Part shown: piece after piece, positions 10,279 to 18,687 of the stretch
Numbering within the stretch: the stretch's first letter is position 1
How the letters are laid out: each line of letters begins with the position of its first letter
DNA from: Aquabacterium commune
GTDB lineage: Bacteria; Pseudomonadota; Gammaproteobacteria; Burkholderiales; Burkholderiaceae_C
Assembly (NCBI RefSeq): GCF_004362855.1
Contig: NZ_SNXW01000002.1
Span: 248,001 to 312,000 of the forward strand
DNA: 64,000 nt
Direction: 5' to 3'
Notes under the pieces: generated by a model
The model's database searches: none
What the model saw: only the letters and a program-made list of their open reading frames with translations
Told to the model about the DNA's origin: nothing
Program-made: the position numbers and the translations under genes

Positions 10279-11160
10279 ATGGGCAAGCAAGACAGCAAGA
10301 TCAGCAGCAAAAACGGCGGCAAGGCCAAGGGCAACCAGGGCGCCCCCCGCCTGGGCCGCAAGGATTACGAGGCCGCGCTGGCGCCCATGCTGCTGGAGTT
10401 GATGCAGGTCTCGCGCTGGCTGGCGCACACGAACAAGCGCCTGCTGGTGATCTTCGAAGGCCGCGACACGGCGGGCAAGAGCGGCGTCATCCACGCCATT
10501 GCCAGCGCGCTGGACCCGCGCCGCTGCGAGGTCGTGGCGCTGTCCAAGCCTTCGGACACCGAGATGACGCAGTGGTACTTCCAGCGCTACGTGCCCCACC
10601 TGCCGGCGGGCGGCCACGTCGCCTTGTTCGACCGCAGCTGGTACAACCGCGCCGGGGTCGAGAAGGTCATGGGCTTTTGCTCGGACGAGGAACACGAGCG
10701 CTTCCTGCGCGAGGCCCCACTGTTCGAGCTGTCCCTGGTCAACGACGGGATGCTGATCTTCAAATACTGGCTGACGGTGGACCAGGCCGAGCAGGAAGCC
10801 CGCTTCGCCGAGCGCCTGGCCGACCCGCTCAAGCGCTGGAAGCTCTCCCCGGTGGACGTGGTGGCCCGCACCAAATACGCCGAGTACGGCAAGGCGCGCA
10901 ACGCCATGCTCAAGGCCACGCACACGGCCCACGCCCCCTGGACGCTGGTGGACTTCAACGACCAGCGCCTGGGCCGCCTGACCCTGATCCGCCACCTGCT
11001 GGACCACCTGCCCGACCAGGCCGTGCCCGAGCAGCGCTTCGAGATGCCGCCGCTCAAAGGCAAGCCGGCGCGCGAGTCCTTCAGCGACGCGCACCGCCCG
11101 ATTTCGGCCTTCACCTCACCCCTATTTTCACCCCTTGACATCGCCAATTCAAACGATTGA
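10279..11160 (+). CDS. ppk2: Polyphosphate kinase 2 (class I-like)
   Basis: A 293-residue PPK2 that phosphorylates nucleoside diphosphates from polyphosphate, or runs the reverse reaction. The Walker A loop GRDTAGKSG is at 61-69 and the Walker B motif DRSWYNRAGVE at 118-128. The ATG at 10279 is preceded by GGAGG five bases away, so I prefer it to the ATG at 10267. The N-terminal 20 residues are Lys/Gly-rich. The single-domain length fits PPK2 class I. It appears to be monocistronic. Confidence 0.92.
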   Translation: MGKQDSKISSKNGGKAKGNQGAPRLGRKDYEAALAPMLLELMQVSRWLAHTNKRLLVIFEGRDTAGKSGVIHAIASALDPRRCEVVALSKPSDTEMTQWYFQRYVPHLPAGGHVALFDRSWYNRAGVEKVMGFCSDEEHERFLREAPLFELSLVNDGMLIFKYWLTVDQAEQEARFAERLADPLKRWKLSPVDVVARTKYAEYGKARNAMLKATHTAHAPWTLVDFNDQRLGRLTLIRHLLDHLPDQAVPEQRFEMPPLKGKPARESFSDAHRPISAFTSPLFSPLDIANSND

Positions 11161-11271
11161 ATGATTTATCTCCATAGGAAACAAACCACCGTTTCAAACA
11201 CCCCCTGATTGAGCGTATATCGGTCACCGTTCAGGTTTTCCCTGTTCGGCAGCCCCCTGGCGGGACGGAAG

Positions 11272-12075
11272 ATGCACCCCAACGCGACTTCCGAGCCCTC
11301 CGCCATGCTGTACACCACCTACCAGAAAATCCACACCCTCACCGTGGAAGAGGTGCACCGCATGCACGCGCTGTTCGAGGCCCACTACGCCTGCAGCCCG
11401 CTGGCCACCTTCCTCGACGACCTCGGCCGCAAGGAAGGCGCGTTCGTGGTGCGCCACAAGAAAACGCACCAGATCGTCGGTTTCTCGACGCTCGGCGTTT
11501 ACAAATTCCAACTGGGTGGCAAAACCGTCAAGGGCCTCTTCAGCGGCGACACCATCATCGAGCGGGCGCACTGGGGTTCGCGCTCGCTGCAGACGGCCTT
11601 CGCGTGGAAGCTGTTCCTGGAGGCGCTGAAGTCGCCGTTTTCGCGCCAGTACTGGCTGCTGATCTCCAAGGGCTACAAGACCTACCTGCTGCTGGCGCGC
11701 AACTTCCCCGAGTTCCACCCGCAACGCGGCGTGCCCCAGCCTGAGCTGGAATCCCTCGTGATCGACTACTGCGAGGCGCTCTTCCCCGGCAAGCTCAACC
11801 GCCAGACCATGGTGCTGGAGTTCGGCGAGGACGCCAACCGCCTGAAGGCCGACGTGGCCGTCATCACCGACGAGATGCGCGCGCGTGACGCCGACATCCG
11901 CTTCTTCGAAAGCCGCAACCCGAGCTGGCAGCAAGGCACGGAGCTGCCGTGCATCGCCCGGGCCGATCTGGCGGCGTTCTCGCGGGCCATCGTGCCCTTC
12001 CTGTGGAAGGTGCTCAAGCAACGCGTGGCAGGCAAGCCGGCCGCCGCGCAGGTGGCTCAGCCGCGCTCGGCCTGA
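11272..12075 (+). CDS. Conserved hypothetical protein, possibly GNAT-like acyltransferase fold
   Basis: About 267 residues, not assigned to a named family with confidence. The central part (GAFVVRHKKTHQIVGFSTLG, then SGDTIIERAHWG) has the strand-turn-helix pattern of GNAT acetyltransferases, and the following RSLQTAFAWKLFLEAL helix fits. The ATG at 11272 follows GGGACGGA; a TTG at 11209 and an ATG at 11305 are alternatives. The 3' end overlaps the convergent DUF3717 gene by 19 bases. No membrane segment or signal peptide is visible. Confidence 0.65.
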   Translation: MHPNATSEPSAMLYTTYQKIHTLTVEEVHRMHALFEAHYACSPLATFLDDLGRKEGAFVVRHKKTHQIVGFSTLGVYKFQLGGKTVKGLFSGDTIIERAHWGSRSLQTAFAWKLFLEALKSPFSRQYWLLISKGYKTYLLLARNFPEFHPQRGVPQPELESLVIDYCEALFPGKLNRQTMVLEFGEDANRLKADVAVITDEMRARDADIRFFESRNPSWQQGTELPCIARADLAAFSRAIVPFLWKVLKQRVAGKPAAAQVAQPRSA

Positions 12076-12596
12076 TCTGTCGGGGCACTGGGGGCGATGG
12101 CGGCGCTGGGCACGATGGCGTCTGGCGCAGGCTGGCCGCGGCGTTCGGCCGCGCGCTCCGCGTAGCGGTTGAAACGCCAGGCGCTGGACTCGATGGTGAT
12201 GCGGCGCCAGGTGGCGCGTTTCTCGCCAGGCGTCATCTCGGGCCACAGCTGCACCTCGTCGAAGGTGCGGCCACAGCCTTTGCAGAGGTTGTCGCCCTGG
12301 CTGGTCGAGCAGATCGCGATGCAAGGCGTGTCGGGCGTGGTGTCGTACCAGGCCAGCCAGGCCTGGCGGGCGGCGGCGGGCATGGTGTCTTCGTCGCACT
12401 CGGTCTCGCGGAAATAGACCATCAGCGCGTAGATTTCGGCGAGCTTTTTCACCTCGGTGGCCAGGCTGATGCCATCGGGCGAAGGCGACCGAACGCGCCA
12501 CCAGTTGATGGCGGATTCGATGTCGGTGATGTGGATGCCGGCCATGTCGGTGGTGGAGGACGCGGAGCTTGAGGACGCGGGGTGGGACGACGGCAT
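12057..12596 (-). CDS. DUF3717-DUF1289 fusion protein
   Basis: A 179-residue protein with two small domains. Residues about 19-90 match DUF3717 (HITDIESAINWWR to AWLAWYDT), found almost only in Burkholderiales. Residues about 91-140 match DUF1289, with its Cys pattern TPCIAICSTSQGDNLCKGCGRTF, here written in parts: TPCIAIC and CKGCGRT. The latter looks like a metal-binding knuckle. Its ATG at 12596 shares one base with the trpS stop (TGATG), so translation is probably coupled to trpS. The tail is Ala/Pro-rich. Function unknown. Confidence 0.78.
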   Translation of the reverse strand: MPSSHPASSSSASSTTDMAGIHITDIESAINWWRVRSPSPDGISLATEVKKLAEIYALMVYFRETECDEDTMPAAARQAWLAWYDTTPDTPCIAICSTSQGDNLCKGCGRTFDEVQLWPEMTPGEKRATWRRITIESSAWRFNRYAERAAERRGQPAPDAIVPSAAIAPSAPTDQAERG

Positions 12597-13939
12597 CAGG
12601 GCTGTGCCGCCTTGGTGGGCTTCTCGGCCTCGGCCACCCGCGTGGCCTCGACCAGCGCCGCCAGGGCTGCCGACACGGCTTCGGCGCTGACGCCGTCCGC
12701 GCGCGACACGGGGGCCTCGGCCAGGGCCGCATCGCCTTCGGTCTTCAAGCGCTTGACCCAGTGCCCGGCCTCGCGGCCATCGGCCAGACCCGTGCTTTGC
12801 AGCAGCAGGTGCTGGTGGGCGTCGGTGAGCTTGAAATAGAACAGGCCGTCGGCCTCGCGGTATTGCTTGATGAGCGGCAGGGCGACCTTCTCTGTCGCGG
12901 CCTTCGCGTTGGGCTGGGCCACCGCCACCATGGCACGCAAGCCCACGGCCTGGCGCAGCTCCTGGATGAAGGGCGTGGCCGTCTGGCGGGCCTTGGCCGC
13001 GCCGGCCTGCAGCACGGCTTCGATGCGCTCCGGGTGGGCCATCAGCTCGGCATAGGCCGCGCGCATGGGCCCGACGTGCGCTTCGATCAAATCCACCACG
13101 CGCTGTTTGGCATCGCCCCAGCCCAGGCCGGCGACGAGGTCGCGGCGGAAGACCTCGCGGGTGGCGGCGTCCGCGAACGCATCGTGCAGGGTGACGAGGT
13201 GGGCGCTGTCCGGGTCTTTCGGCTCGCCGGGCAGGCGGGAGTCGGTCACCACACGGGCGATGGCGTCCCTCAGGCCCTTGGCACCGCCTTCGAACAAGGG
13301 CACGGTGTTGTCGTAGCTCTTGCTCATCTTGCGGCCGTCCAGGCCAGGCAAGGTGGCCACGCTTTCTTCGATTTCGGCCTCGGGCAGCACGAACAGCTCA
13401 CGCCCTGCGCCAAACTGGTGGTTGAAGCGCTGGGCCACGTCGCGCGCCATCTCGATGTGCTGCACCTGGTCGCGGCCCACGGGCACGCGGTGGGCGTTGA
13501 ACATCAGGATGTCGGCCGCCATCAGGATGGGGTAGCAGAACAGGCCCATGGTGACGCCATCGTCGGGCTCGACGCCCTTGGCCTCGTTGGCGTCAACGGA
13601 GGCCTTGTAGGCGTGGGCACGGTTCATCTGGCCCTTGGCCGTCACGCAGGTCAGCAGCCAGTTGAGCTCGGTGATTTCCGGGATGTCGCTTTGCGCATAG
13701 AACGTGACGCGGCCGGTGTCCAGACCAGCGGCCAGCCAGGTGGCGGCGATTTCCAGGCGCGAGCGGGCGATGCGCGCCGGGTCGTCGCACTTGATGAGGG
13801 CGTGGTAGTCGGCCAGGAAGAAGAAGCTCTCGACGCCGGGTTCGCGGCTGGCCGCGATGGCGGGGCGGATGGCGCCGACGTAGTTGCCGAGGTGGGGGGT
13901 GCCGGTGGTGGTGATGCCGGTGAGGACGCGCTGGTTCAT
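12596..13939 (-). CDS. trpS: Tryptophanyl-tRNA synthetase with C-terminal extension
   Basis: A 447-residue class I synthetase. The HIGH motif is PHLGNY at 15-20 and KMSKS is at 204-208. The core matches normal TrpS (about 334 residues); the remaining ~110 residues form an Ala/Lys-rich C-terminal extension found in some betaproteobacteria. The ATG at 13939 gives the standard MNQRVLTGI start, although the open frame runs back to 13981. Overlap of the stop with the DUF3717 start suggests a two-gene operon. It is divergent from purN. Confidence 0.95.
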   Translation of the reverse strand: MNQRVLTGITTTGTPHLGNYVGAIRPAIAASREPGVESFFFLADYHALIKCDDPARIARSRLEIAATWLAAGLDTGRVTFYAQSDIPEITELNWLLTCVTAKGQMNRAHAYKASVDANEAKGVEPDDGVTMGLFCYPILMAADILMFNAHRVPVGRDQVQHIEMARDVAQRFNHQFGAGRELFVLPEAEIEESVATLPGLDGRKMSKSYDNTVPLFEGGAKGLRDAIARVVTDSRLPGEPKDPDSAHLVTLHDAFADAATREVFRRDLVAGLGWGDAKQRVVDLIEAHVGPMRAAYAELMAHPERIEAVLQAGAAKARQTATPFIQELRQAVGLRAMVAVAQPNAKAATEKVALPLIKQYREADGLFYFKLTDAHQHLLLQSTGLADGREAGHWVKRLKTEGDAALAEAPVSRADGVSAEAVSAALAALVEATRVAEAEKPTKAAQP

Positions 13940-14013
13940 GCCGTGGATTTTAGGCGCTCCCCCTGGTCTGCGCTGGCGCACCGGGCGGCGGGGCCACTAC
14001 ACTCTCGGCTCGC

Positions 14014-14646
14014 ATGAAATCCATCGTCATCCTGATCAGCGGACGGGGCTCCAACATGGAGGCCATCGTCCACGCCTGCCAGCAAGAAGGCTGGCCCGCC
14101 CGCATCGCGGCCGTCGTGAGCAACAAGGCCTCGGCTGAAGGTCTGCAGTTCGCCGCCGCGCGGGGCATTGCCACGGCCGTGGTGGACCACAAGGCTTTCG
14201 ACAGCCGCGAGGCCTTCGACGCCGAACTGGCCCGGGTGCTCGATGGCTTTGCGCCCGATGTGGTGGTGCTGGCCGGCTTCATGCGCATCCTCACCGCAGG
14301 CTTCGTGCGCCATTTCGAGGGCCGCATGCTCAATGTGCACCCGTCCCTGCTGCCGGCCTTCCCCGGCTTGCACACGCACCAGCGCGCCATCGAGGCCGGC
14401 TGCAAGCTGGCCGGCGCCACGGTGCACTTCGTCACGCCCGAGCTGGACCACGGCCCCATCGTGGCCCAGGCCGCCGTGCCCGTGCTGCCCGGTGACACGC
14501 CCCAGGCCCTGGCCGAGCGTGTGCTGGCGCAGGAGCACCGCCTCTACCCGCAGGCCGTGCGCTGGTTGGTAGAGGACTGCCTGGCGCTGGACGCCGGTGT
14601 GGTGCAGCACCGCGACGGCACGCCTCAGGTGACCTGGGGCGGCTGA
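14014..14646 (+). CDS. purN: Phosphoribosylglycinamide formyltransferase 1
   Basis: A 210-residue folate-dependent transformylase of purine synthesis. The substrate loop SGRGSNM is at 9-15, the catalytic N107 and H109 lie in NVHPSLLPAFPGL, and D145 in TPELDHGPI completes the active site. The length is normal. It is divergent from trpS over 74 bases; TACACT just upstream may be a -10 box. The downstream gene starts 88 bases later and may be co-transcribed. Confidence 0.95.
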   Translation: MKSIVILISGRGSNMEAIVHACQQEGWPARIAAVVSNKASAEGLQFAAARGIATAVVDHKAFDSREAFDAELARVLDGFAPDVVVLAGFMRILTAGFVRHFEGRMLNVHPSLLPAFPGLHTHQRAIEAGCKLAGATVHFVTPELDHGPIVAQAAVPVLPGDTPQALAERVLAQEHRLYPQAVRWLVEDCLALDAGVVQHRDGTPQVTWGG

Positions 14647-14734
14647 AGCTGGGGTGCTAGGCTGTCGCACCCACATCCAAATCAGCAGCGCGGCCCCCGG
14701 CCACGGGAAAGCCGCCACCTCAGGGAGCTTCGCC

Positions 14735-15751
14735 ATGACCCACCGCACACAGCGCCGATCACGCCACCCGCGCGCAGGCCTCGCCGCCATCGCTTTGGCC
14801 ACCGCCGTGGTCATTGCCTTCTTGGGCACCGCCGGCCTGGGCGCCCTGGCGCCGCAACACGCCTGGGCCCAGGCGGCGCCTGCCACACCCGCCACAACGG
14901 CCACATCGGCCACCTCCCAACGCGAGGCCGAGGCCGAAGCCGCCCTGCGTGCCGTCAAGGCCAGCCAGATCGCCGGCCCCACCGACATCGCACTGCGCGA
15001 CCAGGCCACGCTCAAGCTGCCCGCCGGCTACCTGTGGGTGCCCGAGCCCGCCGCCAGCCAGCTGATGCGCGCCATGGGCAACCACCCGGACGAGCGCCTG
15101 CTCGGCCTGGTCTTCCCTCAGTCCGATGAACAAGGCTGGATGGCCGTGGCGCGCTACGAACCCTCGGGCCACATCCCCGAAGACGATGCCGAGCACTGGG
15201 ATATCGATGGGCTCTACAAGGGCCTCCAGGAAGGCACGGAAGCCACCAACGAGGAGCGCCGCCAAAAGGGCTTCGCGGAGCTGGCCATCGGTGACTGGGT
15301 GGAAAAGCCCACCTACGACGCCGCCACGCACCGCCTGGTCTGGTCGCTGTCGGTGCGGCACAAGGGCGCGGCGACCGACGCGCCCACCAGCATCAACTAC
15401 AACACCTACGCGCTGGGCCGCGAGGGCTACGTGACGCTCAACCTCATCACCGACCTGAAGGACATCGCCCAGGACAAGCGCCACGCCCAGGCGCTGCTGT
15501 CGGCGCTGAGCTTTGGCGAGGGCAAGCGCTACGCCGACTTCAACGCCTCGACCGACAAGGTCGCCGAGTACGGCCTGGCCGCGCTGGTGGGCGGGCTGGC
15601 GGCCAAGAAGATCGGTCTGTTCGCGCTGGCCGCCGGCTTCCTGGCCAAGTTCGCCAAGGTGATCGCCGTGGCGGCCTTTGGCGGCTGGGCCGTTTTCAAG
15701 CGCTTTTTCAAGCGCGACAAACCTCAGGGTCCGCAAGGACCGCAGGCCTGA
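14735..15751 (+). CDS. DUF2167 family membrane-anchored protein
   Basis: A 338-residue protein with an N-terminal signal or anchor (about 17-48), a periplasmic DUF2167 domain (about 70-260, including GWMAVARYEPSGHIPEDDA) and one or two C-terminal hydrophobic segments (about 275-325) ending in a Lys/Arg-rich tail. The ATG at 14735 follows CAGGGAG. It is followed six bases later by a site-2 protease-like gene, and this pairing suggests a working unit. DUF2167 proteins have no confirmed function; the association with a membrane protease hints at envelope quality control. Confidence 0.78.
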   Translation: MTHRTQRRSRHPRAGLAAIALATAVVIAFLGTAGLGALAPQHAWAQAAPATPATTATSATSQREAEAEAALRAVKASQIAGPTDIALRDQATLKLPAGYLWVPEPAASQLMRAMGNHPDERLLGLVFPQSDEQGWMAVARYEPSGHIPEDDAEHWDIDGLYKGLQEGTEATNEERRQKGFAELAIGDWVEKPTYDAATHRLVWSLSVRHKGAATDAPTSINYNTYALGREGYVTLNLITDLKDIAQDKRHAQALLSALSFGEGKRYADFNASTDKVAEYGLAALVGGLAAKKIGLFALAAGFLAKFAKVIAVAAFGGWAVFKRFFKRDKPQGPQGPQA

Positions 15752-15757
15752 AGCCCC

Positions 15758-16489
15758 ATGCTCAAACTGCTTTTCCTGCTGTTCAGCGGCTTCAAGTTCA
15801 GCAAATTGCTGCTGACGGGCGGCAGCATGCTGGTGTCGCTGGTGGTCTATGGCTTCATCTTCGGGTGGCGCTACGCGGCGGGTTTCATCGCGCTGCTGTT
15901 CGTGCACGAGATGGGCCACTACATCGCTGCCCGGCAGCGCGGCCTGAACGTGGGCGCGCCCACCTTCATCCCGTTTGTGGGCGCCTGGATCGAGCTCAAG
16001 GATCTGCCGCACGACGCCGAGACCGAGGCCTACGTCGGCCTGGGCGGCCCGCTGGTGGGCACGCTGGGCGCGCTGGCCTGCTATTTCGTCGCGCGCGACA
16101 TGGGCGCGGACGGCCGCTGGCTGCTGGCCGTGTCCTACAGCGGCTTCTTCCTCAACCTCTTCAACCTGATCCCGCTGTCGCCGCTGGACGGTGGCCGCAT
16201 CACGGCCGTGCTGTCACCGCGGCTGTGGTTGCTGGGCGTACCGGTGCTGCTGGGCCTGTTCTGGCTGAACCCCAGCCCCATGCTGATCTTGATCGCCGTG
16301 CTGGCCGCGCCGCAGGTGATGAAGGCCTGGCGCTTCAAGGCCGATGACCCGGCCAACGCAGGCTACTACCGCGCCTCGGCCGAAACGCGCTTGACCTACG
16401 CCACCGCTTACCTGGGCCTGCTGGGCTTCCTGGCCGTGATGACGCACGATGTGCACGAGATGCTGGGGGCGGCCACGCGCATGCAGTGA
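15758..16489 (+). CDS. Site-2 protease family (M50) membrane protein
   Basis: A 243-residue polytopic membrane protease. The zinc-binding HEMGH is at 50-54 within a hydrophobic helix, and the third ligand region NLIPLSPLDGGR is near residue 145. About five membrane segments can be seen. The compact form without PDZ domains resembles short M50 members. It is six bases downstream of the DUF2167 gene and probably in the same operon; the substrate could be its partner. It converges with the histidine kinase at 16501. Confidence 0.82.
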   Translation: MLKLLFLLFSGFKFSKLLLTGGSMLVSLVVYGFIFGWRYAAGFIALLFVHEMGHYIAARQRGLNVGAPTFIPFVGAWIELKDLPHDAETEAYVGLGGPLVGTLGALACYFVARDMGADGRWLLAVSYSGFFLNLFNLIPLSPLDGGRITAVLSPRLWLLGVPVLLGLFWLNPSPMLILIAVLAAPQVMKAWRFKADDPANAGYYRASAETRLTYATAYLGLLGFLAVMTHDVHEMLGAATRMQ

Positions 16490-16500
16490 GCCCTTGAGCT

Positions 16501-17856
16501 TCAATCGACAACCCTGAGCGGCACCTCGAACCAGAAGCAGCTGCCCTGCCCCGGCTGGCTCATGACGCCGATCTGGCCCTGCATGACATCGACCAGGCGC
16601 TTGCAGATGGCCAGGCCCAGGCCGGTGCCACCGTACTGGCGGATGGTCTTCTCGCTCACCGGGCTGAACGGCTGGAAGAGCTGACCGACCGCGTCCGGCG
16701 CAATGCCGATGCCGGAGTCCTGCACCTCGACGTGCAGCGTGTCTTGCCCCGCAGCGGTTGGCACGGTCGAGCAGCGCACCGTGACCTGGCCTTGGTCGGT
16801 GAACTTCAGGGCATTGCCCAGGAAGTTGAGCAGCACCTGCTGGATGCGCAAGGCATCGCCCACCGCCGCCGTCGGTGCCTGGCACTCCACCACGATGGGC
16901 AGGCCCTTTTGCTGAGCCACCGAAGACAGCATCTCCACCACCTCGCGCACCACCTGCTGGGGGTCGAAGGGTTTGGCCTCCAGCGTCGCCGGGTTGACCT
17001 CCAGGCGCGAGAAATCCAGCATGTCGCTGATGATTTTGTGGATGGTCGCGCCGCAGCGGCTGACCTGCTCCACGTGGCTGAACTGCACCTCGTTGAGCGG
17101 CGACTGCCGCAGCAACTGCGTGAAACCGAGCAGGCCGTTGAGCGGGTTGCGCACCTCGTGGCTGATCTGCGCGAACAGGCGGGTGCGGTCAAGGTTGGCC
17201 TGCTGCAAGGCCGCCAAGGTGCTTTCCAGCGATGCCGCACGGGCGGCCAGGGCTTCGTTCTGCAAGCCGATGGTGCGCTGCTGGTCGGCGCCGTCGGCCG
17301 CATACCGGTCGTGCGCGCGGCGGGCCACGGCGCCAAAGGCCACGCCCAGCGCCAGGAAGCCAACTTGCATCAGCATCACGGGGTTGTCTTGCGCGCGCAT
17401 CAGCGGCGTCACCCAGCCCATGCTGTCGTTGGCCCAGTGCAGGGCACCGGCCAGCAGGGTCAGCGCCAGCCAGGCCAGGCCATCGTTGGCCCCCACCACC
17501 AGCGCCACGAACAAGGGCCACCACACCAACCACCAGACGCAGGTGTCTGCGCCCAAACCCATCCACATCAAGGCCAGGTTGACGCCGCAGAAGTTCAGCA
17601 GGATGCCCAGGTGGCTGACCGGGCGGAACCAGCGTTCGGCCAGCGGGCTTTTGACCAGCGGGAAGAGGGCAAACACCAGCGTGGCCGGCCCCGCCAGGGC
17701 CAGCGCGATGGCGCCCTGCCCCAGCCAGAGGCCGTACGCCAAGGCAAAGCCGTAGTGCCCGGCGACGGACACGAAGATCAATTCGCTGAAGCGCTGGTAG
17801 GGGACGGTCCCGGCAGGCAGGGGGCCCTGCCAGGCTGCCGAGTGCGCTGACGCCAT
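16501..17856 (-). CDS. Membrane sensor histidine kinase
   Basis: A 451-residue kinase. Residues about 25-180 contain six hydrophobic segments, a membrane sensor resembling MASE-type domains. A coiled linker (190-225) precedes HisKA with the phospho-acceptor H233 in [13 protein letters not shown], then the HATPase domain with N, G1 (DSGIGIAPD) and G2 (GGTGLGL) boxes. There is no receiver domain. The ATG at 17856 has AGGAG seven bases upstream. It lies downstream of the LuxR-type regulator and the permease-kinase on the same strand, with a 129-base gap, and may feed the same regulator. Confidence 0.9.
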   Translation of the reverse strand: MASAHSAAWQGPLPAGTVPYQRFSELIFVSVAGHYGFALAYGLWLGQGAIALALAGPATLVFALFPLVKSPLAERWFRPVSHLGILLNFCGVNLALMWMGLGADTCVWWLVWWPLFVALVVGANDGLAWLALTLLAGALHWANDSMGWVTPLMRAQDNPVMLMQVGFLALGVAFGAVARRAHDRYAADGADQQRTIGLQNEALAARAASLESTLAALQQANLDRTRLFAQISHEVRNPLNGLLGFTQLLRQSPLNEVQFSHVEQVSRCGATIHKIISDMLDFSRLEVNPATLEAKPFDPQQVVREVVEMLSSVAQQKGLPIVVECQAPTAAVGDALRIQQVLLNFLGNALKFTDQGQVTVRCSTVPTAAGQDTLHVEVQDSGIGIAPDAVGQLFQPFSPVSEKTIRQYGGTGLGLAICKRLVDVMQGQIGVMSQPGQGSCFWFEVPLRVVD

Positions 17857-17985
17857 GTACTGCTCCTGTGGCTGTCTCAAAATCTGGGTGTTTCACCCGA
17901 ACGCGAAGCCTATCGCATCCTGCAGCCACGACCGCTCACCGCCCATCGGGGTTTACGGAAAGAACCCTCTGTTGTGGTGTGCGGA

Positions 17986-18687
17986 TCACGCCTGGATGGC
18001 CTGGCTGGCCAGGGCCGCTGCAGCGGCGCGGGTCTCCACCCCCAGCTTCTCGAAGATGTGCTCGAGGTGCTTGTTGACGGTGCGGTGGCTCATGCCCAGG
18101 ATGTCGGCGATGTCGCGGTTGGTCTTGCCGCGTGCCAGCCAGGTCAGCACCTCGGTCTCGCGCGGCGTGAGGGCCGCGTGGCTGAGCCGCTCGGCCGATG
18201 CGGCAGAGGCCGCCGCAGCCGCCACGGAAAACGCCGACGAGGCGTCGCTGGCACGTTGCACGGCCTCACGGGCCTCGCGGGCCGCGCGGGCGTTGCGCAC
18301 GTGGGTGTTCAGCCGGGCCAGCACCTCTTCGATGCGCAAGGGCTTGACGACGTAGTCCACACCACCGGCGTCGAAGCCCGCCACGATGTCGGCCGTCTCG
18401 GACAGCCCGGTCATGAAGATGACGGGCACGGCCTCGCCTTGCGGGTGGGCCTTGATGCGCTGGCAGGTCTCGAAGCCACTGAGCCCCGGCATGACGCCGT
18501 CGAGCAAGATGGCATCGGGCACCACGACGTCCAGCCGGTCCAGGGCCTGCAGGCCGTCGCGCGCGACCAGCACGGTGTAGCCCTCCTGGGCCAATGCGTC
18601 GCACAGCATGCGCAGGGTGTCGGGTGCGTCGTCCACCACCAGCACGGTGCCCTGGTGGACGGGTTGGCGGTCAGGGGCGTGGTTCAT
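17986..18687 (-). CDS. LuxR-type (REC-HTH) response regulator
   Basis: A 233-residue response regulator. The receiver domain (about 13-130) has the acidic pair DD at 19-20, the phospho-acceptor D63 (AILLDGVMPG) and K in YVVKPLR. An Ala-rich linker follows, then a LuxR/NarL HTH (about 165-228, LTPRETEVLTWLARGKTNRDI). The ATG at 18687 lies 17 bases inside the upstream permease-kinase gene, showing translational coupling and a cognate pair. It probably binds near the urtA promoter, where palindromes occur at 22233-22260. Confidence 0.92.
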   Translation of the reverse strand: MNHAPDRQPVHQGTVLVVDDAPDTLRMLCDALAQEGYTVLVARDGLQALDRLDVVVPDAILLDGVMPGLSGFETCQRIKAHPQGEAVPVIFMTGLSETADIVAGFDAGGVDYVVKPLRIEEVLARLNTHVRNARAAREAREAVQRASDASSAFSVAAAAASAASAERLSHAALTPRETEVLTWLARGKTNRDIADILGMSHRTVNKHLEHIFEKLGVETRAAAAALASQAIQA

